Of a stretch of 64,000 nt of DNA, positions 1 to 10,920 are shown piece after piece. The stretch spans positions 12,079,501 through 12,143,500 of the forward strand of contig CM034102.1 in the NCBI GenBank assembly GCA_019914945.1, written 5' to 3'. The first letter of the stretch is position 1. Every line of letters starts with the position of its first letter. This DNA is from Typha latifolia (Eukaryota > Streptophyta > Magnoliopsida > Poales > Typhaceae). Made by a program: the position numbers and the translations under genes. The notes under the pieces are model-generated. The model made no database searches. It had not been told where the DNA came from and saw only the letters and a list, made by a program, of their open reading frames with translations.

Positions 1-1926
1 ATAGATGAGAATAGTAGATCGAGCTTTCGGACCAGCAAAAACTTAGCCAATACTGCCCACTACTATCTCACGCTCGGGTTGGGCCGAGCCTAAATCGGGC
101 TCAGGTCAGGCTTAGCCTGATTACAACTGGGCTGGTTTGGGTGGGTCAGGCCTAATAATCATGTCTACTTAAGGTTGCTCAGTTACCTCAAATTTGAGCT
201 AGAGGTGTTAAGAGCGTAAATAATCTAAAATCACCGTTCTAGACATGTAAGCTTAAGCTTTTTAAAGTAACATTATTGAGATAAAAACTAACAACGGGTA
301 AACTCAAATTATCTACCTCATTTTTAATGCATAGTGATGAAAATGAGGTGATCAACAAAAGTCGTACATCAAAAATTATGCAAGACATTAATCCTCAATC
401 GTATCACTCATAACCTTTAGCTTTTGTACATCTTCCAGCTCCTCAAACGCTCCTTTCAATCCCATCTCTACCTGGTAACTGGACAATTCGTGCACCATTC
501 AAACATCATATTCATAATTTAATATTTGAAACCATGATAAGTATAGCACGTAATTCTAGCATCTTAAACACTGAATAATTCGTTTGATACTTGTGAATCA
601 CTGTACTAAATGGTAAGAATAATGTATTACTAATTTGTAGAAAATATATTTTACCTCTTATATTTAGTTCAAATCCAAAGTCTCTTGAACATTTATTTGT
701 ATCATGATCAGTTAACCTCCTTGTAATTGTAATATATGTGCAACCATTATTTCTTCCATCTAAAATTAACGGTGCAAATAATTGACTATTAAAACTGTGA
801 AACTTTTCATCTATTATGCTTTTTTTGTTGGAATATTTGCAAATATCAAAACTAAAGTGATTGAGATGAAGAAAAGCCAGAGAAAGAACAATTTTTTTTA
901 ACAAAACAATAGTTCTCTAATTAGTTGTTGTAAAATAAAAAGGGTACTTCTGAATTTTTATATTAAAATTTACGTCGGTCATATTAGCACTTGTAATTAG
1001 TAAATTTGTGACAAAAGAAAAATCATATGAGTTGTAACTTATTATCTGAATTGTATAAGAGTTTTCATTTGGACAGGTTTTCCCACAAAGCATTTTTCTC
1101 ATAAGAGTGAAAAGGCAGTTGAGATTGCTTCAAGAATCACTAAGGCTGAGTTGCAACAACTAATTATTATCTTGCCTTGTGGTTGAGGTTCTTAAAAATA
1201 TGTGTTTCATTACCAGAAATTTCAACATACCCTACCATTTAATTAAAGAAACAAAATATTAACAATAATAGGGGAAAAATTTTAAACTGATTTTTATGTA
1301 ATTTTCTCAAGATAAATATATGATCATACAAAAATTAATAGTCATAAGATTAAATAAAAACTAATTGCAATAATTTAAATAAAGACTTCAATCAACATTA
1401 AAATTTCCAGCCTGTAATTAAATAGTTAAATGATTGCATTGATGATCTCAGTTGATATATTTATCAAACCAACTACATAACTTTCCCATGGACCGATTTA
1501 AGAAATAATATTTAATATTTAATATTTAGACCCCAGTCAAATGGATTGGATTGAAGGGAGAAAGAACACTTATAGCGATCAAGTGAGTTATTAGAGATGC
1601 ACACTGATTGAAAATAAGTAAAGAGTAAAAAGAATAGGAAACAAATTAATTACAGTGGGCTGAGAAGAGAGGGTACCTCCCTCGCTCCACCACTGCAGGG
1701 AGGTACCCTAAATTTTGGTCAAACCACATTTGGTTGCAAATTGTATTTTCCCAAGCTAATTTTGATCTATGTGCTTTTTCTTGGTATAACAAAACTAAAG
1801 CATATGATAAAGTATTGAGAGAGAGAAATATGCAAATATCTAGCTAGGTTAGAGACAATGGTCCAATCTAACTCAACATAACAAAACCAAGATGAAAACA
1901 GAAGATCTATGGACTGGAGTACGTAC
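1..1926 (-). other. Unit A: large intron of the minus-strand uncharacterised gene
   Basis: The window opens inside the intron between exon 1 (1927-2456) and an exon 2 lying off the left edge, judged from the complete copy in unit B. Positions 61-160 are a GC-richer compound repeat of GGGCT/GGCCGAG words. A perfect 12-bp inverted repeat, GGGTACCTCCCT (1671-1682) with its complement at 1697-1708, lies about 220 bp beyond exon 1. Minus-strand open stretches at 388-495, 512-904 and 917-1102 look weakly coding but match no family I recognise. Confidence 0.5.
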
Positions 1927-2456
1927 CTCTTCACTAGCTCATGAAACTCCATGCCGGTGCTCTTGACCCATGTAGAGTAATCGTGTGACAAGCTACTTTT
2001 ATACATCTTAGTAAACTTCAACATAGCATCGCCGCACTTGGCTGCTTCGATTCCCAGACGTTTGACGTCGTCTTTGTTCCAAGTTGTTGACCTCACCTCA
2101 TCCAGATCTTTAATAAGAGATTGGATGTGTTCATTGATCTTTCCTAAATATTTCAGTCGTACAAGGTAGTTTGGTACAGTTTGGAGTGCATTATTTACGC
2201 AGTAGACAATGTAAGAATTGATGTTATCAGCAATAGGAGCCTTAACTTTGTCATTCTGATACTTGCGTTTCACTTTGGAGCCAGCATCCAAGAGACCCAA
2301 CACGGCTTCGTAGTTAGACCTACTATCCGCGAGGTAATTGGCACGCTCGTTTTCGGACCCAAATTTGATGGAGTATATGGCATCCTCTTCTGTGCGGTAA
2401 ATCATAAGAGCAAACTTGCGAAGCTGGCCATCGTTGAGAATAACAATTCTATCCAT
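1927..2456 (-). CDS. Uncharacterised plant protein, exon 1 (unit A copy, partial)
   Basis: This 530-nt exon is open throughout and encodes 176 residues of a soluble, helical-looking N-terminal half (charged, with IKDLDEVRSTTWNKDD near residues 115-130). I take the ATG at 2454-2456 as the start. An in-frame upstream ATG at 2502-2504 is only about 11 bp from a TATAAATA box (2508-2515), so it would precede the expected transcription start. The exon ends at AG|GTACGT, a strong plant donor. Exon 2 would lie left of the window. It differs from the unit B copy at a few residues (for example K instead of E in the last full codon). Family and function are not recognised. Without splicing, the frame runs to a stop at 1767. 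Confidence 0.6.
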
Positions 2457-2507
2457 TTGAGTATGACAAGTGTGGATGTACAATGAGGAAGAGGAACATC
2501 GCATGGT

Positions 2508-2556
2508 TATTTATAAGCAGAGAATTATTATTTTCATATAATAATTCTCTGCTTAT
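2508..2556 (-). promoter_or_regulatory. TATA box fused to a perfect 19-bp inverted repeat
   Basis: TATAAATA (minus strand, 2508-2515) is the core promoter of the uncharacterised gene. It overlaps the left arm of a perfect inverted repeat, ATAAGCAGAGAATTATTAT (2513-2531), a 6-nt loop, and the complementary arm (2538-2556). Units A and B carry the palindrome. Units C and E have only the left-arm start followed by other sequence, so the hairpin is a derived feature of A and B. Confidence 0.7.
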
Positions 2557-2964
2557 ATTTGTGACATATAATAAGTACGTTCACCAATGAATGCCTCCAT
2601 CAAACACTCTTTTATTTTATCTCGTTTGCTCAAGTTAGGTATGTGATGGCTCGTAAACGTTCAACAATTATTATTTTCAAGCATAAATTTCTATATCAAA
2701 GCCAGTTTTTTATATAATCTTCTATGAATTAGGTCGTTTAGGCTTAGTATGTTCACAAATAAATATCTATATTCACTGCCCATCGTTTTCACCCCCATTA
2801 ATTCTCCTGCGTGGATAGTCCTTTCCATCTAATACTTGCAATTAATTGATTTCGCAAATTATGGTCGGTACATGGTAGCACCTATCAATAATTAAATAAG
2901 GAAGTATATCAGTATATCTGGTATCAAAATATTTTTTTAACATATAATATTATTTATTAATTCT

Positions 2965-5900
2965 AGTAAGTGGGGTGGTCCTTCTCATCTACAAACGGTT
3001 TGTCCCCCATTACAAGTGGATGGTCCTCAATGGTCCTTTAGTCTACTACATACAATTATTTAATTTTATCAGAAAAATTTATATTTAACACCCGTTCTTT
3101 TAACTAATTTGTGACTTAAACATTATTCTTTTACTATTTAGAAATTCTGCACTATGTTTTAACAATTATGTGCATAAAATATCTTTGATTCGATTTAGAC
3201 TAGCACTAGCTAACACTTTCTTGACAAATGGCACAGAACTTGATGCCCCAAATAATTTTGTCCAGAAATTTTTTTTACAAAAATAGTCCTTGCGATTAAT
3301 TAATATCCCAAATAATAATTAATTAATATCCCAAATAATGACCGGCAGTAAGCGAAATAACAATTGAATGATCCTGAATGATCCTTTCTTCTACTACTTA
3401 CAATTATTTAATTTTGTCGGAAAAATTTATATTTAACACCCTTTTTTTTAACTAATTTGTGACTTAAACATTGCTTTTTTATTATTTAGAAATTCTGCAC
3501 TAAGTTTTAACACTTATGTGCATAAAATATCTTTGATTTAATTTACACTAGCACTAGTTAACAGTTTCCTGACAAATGCCAAAGAACTTGATGCCCCAAA
3601 TAATTTTGTCCGAAATGTTTTTTACATAAACTAGTCCATGCGATTAATTAATATCTCAAATAATAATATACAGCAAGCGAAATAACAAGTGGATGGTCCT
3701 TTCATCTACTACTTACAATTATTTAATTTTGTCGAAAATATTTATATTTAACACCCTTTCTTTTAACTAATTTGTGATTTAAACATTGCTTTTTTACTAT
3801 TTAGAAATTCTGCACTATGTTTTAATAATTATGTGCATAAAATATCTTTGATTCGATTTACACTAGCACTAGCTAACACTTTCTTGATAGATGCCACAGA
3901 ATTTGATGCCTGAAATAATTTTGTCGGAAATTTTTTTTACATAAAGTAGTCCTTGCAATTAATTAATATCCTAAATAATAATTAATTAATATCCCAAATA
4001 ATGATCGATAGCAAGCAAAATAACAAGTGGATGATACTGAACAGTCCTTTCTTCTACTACTTACAATTATTTAATTTTGTCAGAAATTTATATTTAATAC
4101 CCTTCCTTTTAACTAATTTGTGATTTAAATATTGCTTTTTTACTATTTAGAAATTCTGCACTATGTTTTAACAATTAGGTGCATAAAATATCTTTGATTC
4201 GATTTACACTAGCACTAGCTAACACTTTCTTGACAGATGGCACAGAACTTGATGCCCGGAATAATTCTCGGGATATTTTTTTACATAAACTAGTCATTGC
4301 GATTAATTAAAATCCCAAATAATGATCGACAGCAAGCGAAATAACAAGTGGATGATCTTGAACGATCTTTTCTTCTACTACTTACAGTTATTTAATTTTG
4401 TCGGAAAAATTTATATTTAACACCCTTCCTTTTAACTAATTTGTGATTTAAACATTGCTTTTTTGCTATTTAGAAATTCTACACTATGTTTTAACAATTA
4501 TTTGCATAAAATATCTTTGATTCGATTTACACTAGTACTAGCTAACACTTTTTTGACAGATAGCACAGAACTTGATGCCCGAAATAATTTTGTCGGGAAT
4601 TTTTTTACATAAACTAGTTCAATAATGATTAATTCATATCCCAATTAATGATCGACAGCAAGCGAAAGAACAAGTGGATGAGCTTGAACGGTCCTTCCTT
4701 CTACTACTTACAATTATTTAATTTTGTCAAAAAAATTTATATTTAACACCCTTCCTTTTAACTAATTTGTGATTTAAACATTGCTTTATTACTATTTAGA
4801 AATTCAGCACTATGTTTTAACAATTATGTGCATAAAATATCTTTGATTCGATTTACACTAGCACTAGCTAACACTTTCTTGACAGATAGCACAGAACTTG
4901 ATGCCCGAAATAATTTTGTCGGGAATTTTTTTACATAAACTAGTCCTTGCAATTAATTAATATCCCAAATAATAATTAATTAATATCCCAAATAATGATC
5001 GGCAGCAAGCGAAATCACAACTGAATGGTCATGAATGGTCCTTTCCTCTACTACTTACAATTATTTAATTTTATGGGAAAAATTTATATTTAACATCTTT
5101 CCTTTTAACTAATTTGTGATTTAAACATTGCTTTTTTACTATTTAGAAATTCTGCACTATGTTTTAACAATTATGTGCATAAAATATCTTTGATTCGATT
5201 TACACTAGCACTAGCTAACACTTTTTTGACAAATGGCACAGAACTTGATGCCCGAAATAATTTTGTTGGAAATTTTTTTTACATAAACTAGTTCTTGCGA
5301 TTAATTAATATCCCGAATAATAATCGACACCAAGCGAAATCACAACTAAATGGTCTTTTCATCTACTACTTACAATTATTTAATTTTGTCAGAAAAATTT
5401 ATATTTAACACCTTCCTTTTAACTAATTTGTGATTTAAATATTGATTTTTTACTATTTAGAAATTCTACACTATGTTTTAACAATTATGTGCATAAAATA
5501 TCTTTGATTCGATTTACACTAGCACTAGCTAACACTTTCTTGATAGATGGCACAGAACTTGATGCCCGAAATAATTTTGTCAGGAACTTTTTTTACATAA
5601 ACTAGTCCAATAATGATTAATTCATATCCCAATTAATGATCGACAGCAAGCGAAAGAACAAGTGGATGATCTTGAACCGTCCTTCCTTCTACTACTTACA
5701 ATTATTTAATTTTGTCATTAAAATTTATATTTAACACCCTTCCTTTTAACTAATTTGTGATTTAAACATTGCTTTTTTACTATTTAGAAATTCAGCACTA
5801 TGTTTTAACAATTATGTGCATAAAATATCTTTGATTCGATTTACAGTAGCACTAGCTAACACTGTCTTGACAGATGGCACAGAACTTGATGCCCGAAATA

Positions 5901-7526
5901 ATTTTGTCGGGAATTTTTTTACATAAACTAGTCCTTGCGATTAATTAATATCCCAAATAATAATGAATTAATATCCCAAATAATGATCGTCACCAAGCGA
6001 AATTACAAGTGGATGGTCTTGAATGGTCCTTTCGTTTACTACTTATAATTATTTAATTTTATCGGAAAAATTTATATTTAACATCTTTCCTTTTAACTAA
6101 TTTGTGATTTAAATATTGCTTTTTTACTATTTAGAAATTCTGCACTATGTTTTAACAATTATGTGCATAAAATATCTTTGATTCAATTTACACTAGCACT
6201 AGCTAACACTTTCTTGACAGATGGCACAGAACTTGATGCCCGAAATAATTTTGTCGGAAATTTTTTTTACATAAACTAGTCCTTGCGATTAATTAATATC
6301 CCAAATAATGATAGACACCAAGTGAAATCACAACTGAATGGTCTTTTCATCTACTACTTACAATTATTTAATTTTGTCAGAAAAATTTATATTTAAAACC
6401 TTCCTTTTAACTAATTTGTGATTTAAATATTAATTTTTTACTATTTAGAAATTCTGCACTATGTTTTAACAATTATGTGCATAAAATATCTTTGATTCGA
6501 TTTACACTAGCTAGTAACACTTTCTTGAAAGATGGCACAGAACTTGATGCCCGAAATAATTTTGTTGGAAAAATTTTTTACATAAACTAGTCCTTGCGAT
6601 TAATTAATATCCCAAATAATGATCCATACCAAGCGAAATCACAACTGAATGGTCCTTTCATCTACTACTTACAATTATTTACTTTGTCCGAAAAATTTAT
6701 ATTTAACACCTTCCTTTTAACTAATTTGTGATTTAAACATTGCTTTTTTACTATTTAGAAATTCTGCACTATGTTTTAACAATTATGTGCATAAAATATC
6801 TTTGATTCGATTTACACTAGCACTAGCTAACACTTTCTTGATAGATGGCACAGAACTTGATGCCCGAAATAATTTTGTCGAAAGTTTTTTTTACATAAAC
6901 TAGTCTTTGCGATTAATTAATATCCCAAATAATGATTGACACCAAGCGAAATTACAATTGAAAGGTCTTTTGATCTACTACTTACAATTATTTAATTTTG
7001 TCAGAAAAATTTATATTTAACACCTTCCGTTTAACTAATTTGTGATTTAAACATTGCTTTTTTACTATTTAGAAATTATGCACTTTGTTTTAACAATTAT
7101 GTGCATAAAATATCTTTGATTCGATTTACACTAGCACTAGCTAACACTTTCTTGACAGATGGCACAGAACTTGATGCCTGAAATAATTTTGTCGGAAAAT
7201 TTTTTTACATAAACTGTCTTTGCGATTAATTAATATCATAAATAATAATTAATTAATATCCCAAATAATGATCGACACCAAGCAAAATCATAACTGAATG
7301 GTCCTTTCATCTACTACTTACAATTATTTAATTTTGTCGGAAAAATTTATATTTAACACCTTCCTTTTAACTAATTTGTGATTTAAACATTGCTTTTTTA
7401 CTATTTAGAAATTCTGCACTATGTTTTAACAATTATGTGCATAAAATATCTTTGATTCCATTCACACTAGCACTAGCTAACACTTTCTTGACAGATGGCA
7501 CAGAACTTGATGCCCGAAATATTTTA
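2965..7526. repeat. Unit A 310-350-bp tandem repeat, about 14 copies
   Basis: A landmark beginning TTTACTATTTAGAAATTC recurs near 3132, 3479, 3792, 4138, 4464, 4790, 5135, 5449, 5775, 6124, 6436, 6747, 7058 and 7404. Spacing falls into three classes (about 312, 326 and 347 bp). The classes arise partly from one or two copies of a TTAATTAATATCCCAAATAAT-like block. Each copy also holds GGCACAGAACTTGATGCCCG. No credible coding capacity; the short ORF running out of the last copy is a by-product. The array fills the region between the divergent gene starts. Confidence 0.95.
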
Positions 7527-8272
7527 TATATGGCAAATACTTCAATGCACCTTTAAAAATTATAATCTTAATCCAACGGCTATAATAGCCAGTTTTCATA
7601 CCCGGTACCGGTTTTTCAGTACCGGTTTCAAAATCACATTACGTAAGAAAAAGAGTATATCAGTTAAGAAGATTAATTACGTGTGCCTAATTTTCCAATT
7701 TTCTTGTTATACCCTTGAAGATCTTAACCATTAGATCTTCATCAAAGTGATTGATAAGTACGGAAGAAGCGCTCTACACGTTTTTTCCGTTAAGATTTCT
7801 CTCTTAAATATAATTATGCCTTAATTATAGGAGATATCATTTAATATTAAATAATTTAAATTTGATTATTTGGAGATAAACTTTAATTTAAATACAATTC
7901 TCTATCTCTATCTATTAAAATTTAATTTAAATCAATCTTAAACTAATGGGAGATATATGTAAATAATAAAAAATAATTAAAAAGATAAATGTAATTAAAA
8001 TTTCATCAAGTTAATTATAAAAGACATCAATACCCTTATTTTAATATATATACATTACTCTCAGTTAATGATATATATGTCTTTTACTTAATAAAATATT
8101 AAGATAATATAATTGTTAAAAAATAATGTGCAAGATTATATATCTAAAAAAAATTACCTGCTAAATCGATAATATCTTTCATTCCTATTATACCCTTAAA
8201 GATCTTAACCGTTAGATTTTCATCAAATTGATTGATAAAGAATTAATTCGATTGCACGGAAGAAACTCTCTC
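7527..8272. other. AT-rich upstream region of the unit A JIP gene
   Basis: No gene seen. It contains the palindrome CCGGTACCGG (7602-7611) and two diverged direct repeats, 7708-7768 and 8189-8267, sharing TATACCCTTRAAGATCTTAA and CGGAAGAA. Unit D keeps the same block; unit B has lost it, joining the tandem repeat directly to the JIP core promoter. Confidence 0.6.
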
Positions 8273-8283
8273 TTTATATATAG
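8273..8283 (+). promoter_or_regulatory. Probable TATA box of the unit A JIP23-like gene
   Basis: TTTATATATAG lies about 690 bp before the ATG. It is kept in all units that have a JIP 5' region (for example near 21655 and 33990), which fits a core promoter followed by a long leader with a leader intron. The leader contains a six-codon upstream ORF (ATGCTTTTGAAAGATTGA) just after the predicted start site; unit C has lost it. Confidence 0.5.
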
Positions 8284-8634
8284 ATGTGTTAGCAAAGCCA
8301 TGCTTTTGAAAGATTGAGGAGAACTCTTGTGAGGTATTGTTTTATCTACTTAGAGCAATATTTGCTAGAGATCTCCTTCGATTTTCACCTATCACATCTC
8401 TTTGATTTTATTTTCACTTCTTTCTTTCTCCGTTTGGTCTTTTCGTTTTATATATAGTCTTCCACCCTTTCTTCGACCATCATATATTTAATTATCCTAC
8501 CATCGTTTCTTTATTCTTATTAGTTTTCATCATACAGTTTTACTTTGTAGTACAAAACTTGGGAGATCTTTGCTTCTCCTTCTCTATGCAAAGCCCCTAT
8601 GACGGAGATCTTTGCAATCTTCGCTCGCAAGGAA

Positions 8635-8942
8635 GTAATCTTATATAACTTTTACAAACATGCACTGCTTATGATGAGGTGCAATAACTATTAACCTTTT
8701 CATGGCCTTTAGATTACTATATATGCGTGCTTCTTTAATCTAATAATTAGAAACATATATTCTTGTGCAATATATATATATAAAATAAGATCATGCATCC
8801 AAGTGAACGAAGATCGGCAATACATTCGGGGCTAAATTATTCGGTTTCAAACGATTATATAAAGTTATATAATTTGTCAGCTTTAGCGATGTTATGTAAC
8901 AATAATAACTTATAATCAACACATATTTATTTGCGTTTGTAG
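8635..8942 (+). other. Probable 5'UTR intron of the JIP23-like gene
   Basis: A conserved donor-like AAGGAA|GTAATC (8635) and a strong acceptor GCGTTTGTAG (ending at 8942) bracket an AT-rich stretch just upstream of the ATG at 8962. The acceptor is preceded by TATTTATTTG. Both sites are conserved in units B, C and D. Transcript data would be needed to prove it. Confidence 0.5.
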
Positions 8943-8961
8943 GAATTGATATATATAATCG

Positions 8962-9752
8962 ATGGCATACAACGTATTTGGAACCCCTATCACCACCAAA
9001 ACATTGGAAAGAATGAACGAATACATGAGAAAGCCGATAACACGCAAAGATAGGGCTAAAGTTGCTCTCGATATGAAAAATGCAGAGAATAAGGATGTGA
9101 ATGCTCGTCAATTCGTGGAGCAGCTAAAACAGAGGTATGGCAATGGAGTCGCCACACTATGCGTTATTTACAATGCCACTGGGGACCCTCTAACGTATAT
9201 CACGAGCCATGATTATTTTGGCCACATTTGGTACTCCCCATACCCATACCTGATAGAGAATGGCCAGTGGGGTGCGTTTCTACACGGGAAAGTTGCCGGA
9301 GCAGCATCTGGCTCAAATGCTGCTGTAGTGTACCGCGGCATGAACCAAGCAGGGAATCATTGTGACTGGATGCTAGCTTGGGACAACCCGTGGAATAGAA
9401 TCAGTTATTCATGCAAAGTAAGTACTATTCGTACTCATGAAGAGGCCAAATTCTAATATTTTATAACTATCAAGGCATGCAGTGCAATCAAGGGCCGAGT
9501 GAGCAAAACCATTTTTAGAACTAATGATCTATTAATTGTTCATGCATGTTGCAGGCATACACGGAGATCCGTGATCCTAACCACTTCGACAAAACAGTTT
9601 GGGGTGTAATCAGTGATAAGATGGAGAGATCTGGCATCCATTCTGAAGATGTATGGAATGGGTGTTGGTCAGGTGTGTCGATCGGTGATGACACCACCAC
9701 CGTATATGAGGGGATAATGACGCTACAAGATGTTGCCAAATTTGCTCCCTAA
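8962..9752 (+). CDS. 23-kDa jasmonate-induced protein-like (JIP23 family), unit A
   Basis: Two exons, 8962-9417 and 9555-9752, join in phase 0 (AAA|GTAAGT donor; TTGCAG|GCA acceptor) to give 217 residues, close to the length of barley JIP23. I recognise the family from ordered motifs: VIYNATGDPLTY (69-79), SHDYFGHIW (82-90), NGQWGAFLHGK (100-110), AAVVYRG (120-126) and CDWMLAWDNPW (134-144), then VWGVISDK and GCWSGVSIG in exon 2. There is no signal peptide or membrane segment, so it is probably cytosolic. The family accumulates in jasmonate-treated leaves; its biochemical role is unknown. It differs from the unit D copy at two visible residues (L97 for K; E156 for D). The gene lies head to head with the uncharacterised gene. 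The stop abuts an LTR-like repeat. Confidence 0.9.
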
Positions 9753-10380
9753 TACGAACCGGGTTGGGTCGAGTCACATCATCATGATATTGGACTCAAT
9801 GGATCGAGTTTATTTATCTTTTATTTAAATCATGATGTAAGTTATTAAGACAAGTCTAATTAAGTCATGTGAGCCCTTAAAGCAAGTCTAATTAAGTCAA
9901 ATAAGCCTATAAGGCAAGTCAAATTATGTCATGTAAGCTTTTAGGGCAAATCTTAGTTTGAGTTGTGTAAGCCGTATGGCTAGTTCTAGTAGGACTCATT
10001 GTACCCGACTAATATATATAGCAGGGATAGACTCTTTTGTTTAATCATCCAAGCATTGAGAAATTAGTCAGTCTAGTTAATTTATTATTATCTTATTTAT
10101 CGTTTTATTGTAGCTGTCATATGGTCTATATCTTTATAGTAGTAGATCTTAACTGTAGAACTCTTTCAAACTTTCAAGCTTTAGGCACCACCATCTTTCA
10201 CGAGCCACCTACCTTACAGCCATCCACCACCACCTTTAGTCATCCGCCACCCTCCGACGACTATCGCAATATTAGATAATTATCAATTTATCTAATTCTG
10301 ATCTTCCTCTATTGTTTTATTTTTATCTTTTCACTTCGACCTCGGAATCATGTGAAACCAAAATCATTGGATTCGTAACT
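9753..10380 (+). repeat. LTR-like repeat, sense copy, directly after the JIP stop
   Basis: It starts at the JIP stop codon and contains near-tandem AAGTCTAATTAAGTCA words (9839-9950), a TATATATAG promoter-like site followed by AGGGATAGACTCTTTTG (10012-10041), and a CCACC-rich tail. This architecture resembles a copia-type LTR. Inverted relatives lie at 16180-16815 and in each other unit. It probably supplies the JIP 3'UTR and polyadenylation signal. A partial second copy of the tail lies at 10720-10860. Confidence 0.65.
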
Positions 10381-10920
10381 AATAAGGATACAAACCATAA
10401 AAATAGTATAATTTCCATACATTCTAGATCCTAGACCCATAACACACAGGTACCACGATCAAAACTTGGGTCTAATGCAAGTATTACACGAACATATGGG
10501 TTAAGTTAGTCGAGTCAAGTCAAGTTATTTTGTTAGACTTGCTTATTAATTTAAATTTCAAATAAAGTAGATACTGCACATGTGAATCCAATCCACTTGG
10601 ACTTTACTCTTATAAATAAGAGTGGTCATGAGTTAATTATTATTATGGAATGATATTGAGTTTAGTTATTTTCTTTATCTCGCATTTATCTTTTATCGTA
10701 TTCGTTAGATCATCACTATCTTTGTAGGAGTAGATCTTAACTGTAGAATCATTATTCCAAACCCTAGCCACCATCCTCCACCATGAGCCACTCTATTATA
10801 TAGTCGTCTACTGCCGCTTTTAGTTGTCCGCCACCTTCCAACGACTGCTGCAATGTAAGAACCACTAAATGTGCTTTTATTAGTTATACTTCTAATAGCA
10901 AAACTTATTGTTTACCGGAG
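10381..10920 (+). other. Copia leader-like non-coding region
   Basis: No gene seen. It holds CAAAACTTGGGTCTAATGCA and a partial repeat of the LTR tail (10720-10860), then runs into the pol remnant. It is probably the decayed leader and gag part of the same element. Confidence 0.4.

Noticed and set aside
2181..2486. Plus-strand ORF of 101 codons
   Set aside because: Exact antisense shadow of exon 1 of the uncharacterised gene, which has the promoter, donor and coherent protein.
2965..7526. Possible CRISPR-like or centromeric array
   Set aside because: Monomers are 310-350 bp and contiguous without spacers, in a plant nuclear context with genes; copy number is far too low to call a centromeric satellite.
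7495..7734. 79-codon plus-strand ORF
   Set aside because: It starts in the last tandem repeat and runs into AT-rich spacer; no motif, and it merely follows the repeat boundary.
9521..9739. Minus-strand ORF opposite JIP exon 2
   Set aside because: Antisense shadow of a clear JIP23 exon.
10037..10279. 80-codon plus-strand ORF repeated in all units
   Set aside because: It lies in the LTR-like repeat across its TATA-like site and CCACC-rich tail; conservation reflects repeat copies only.
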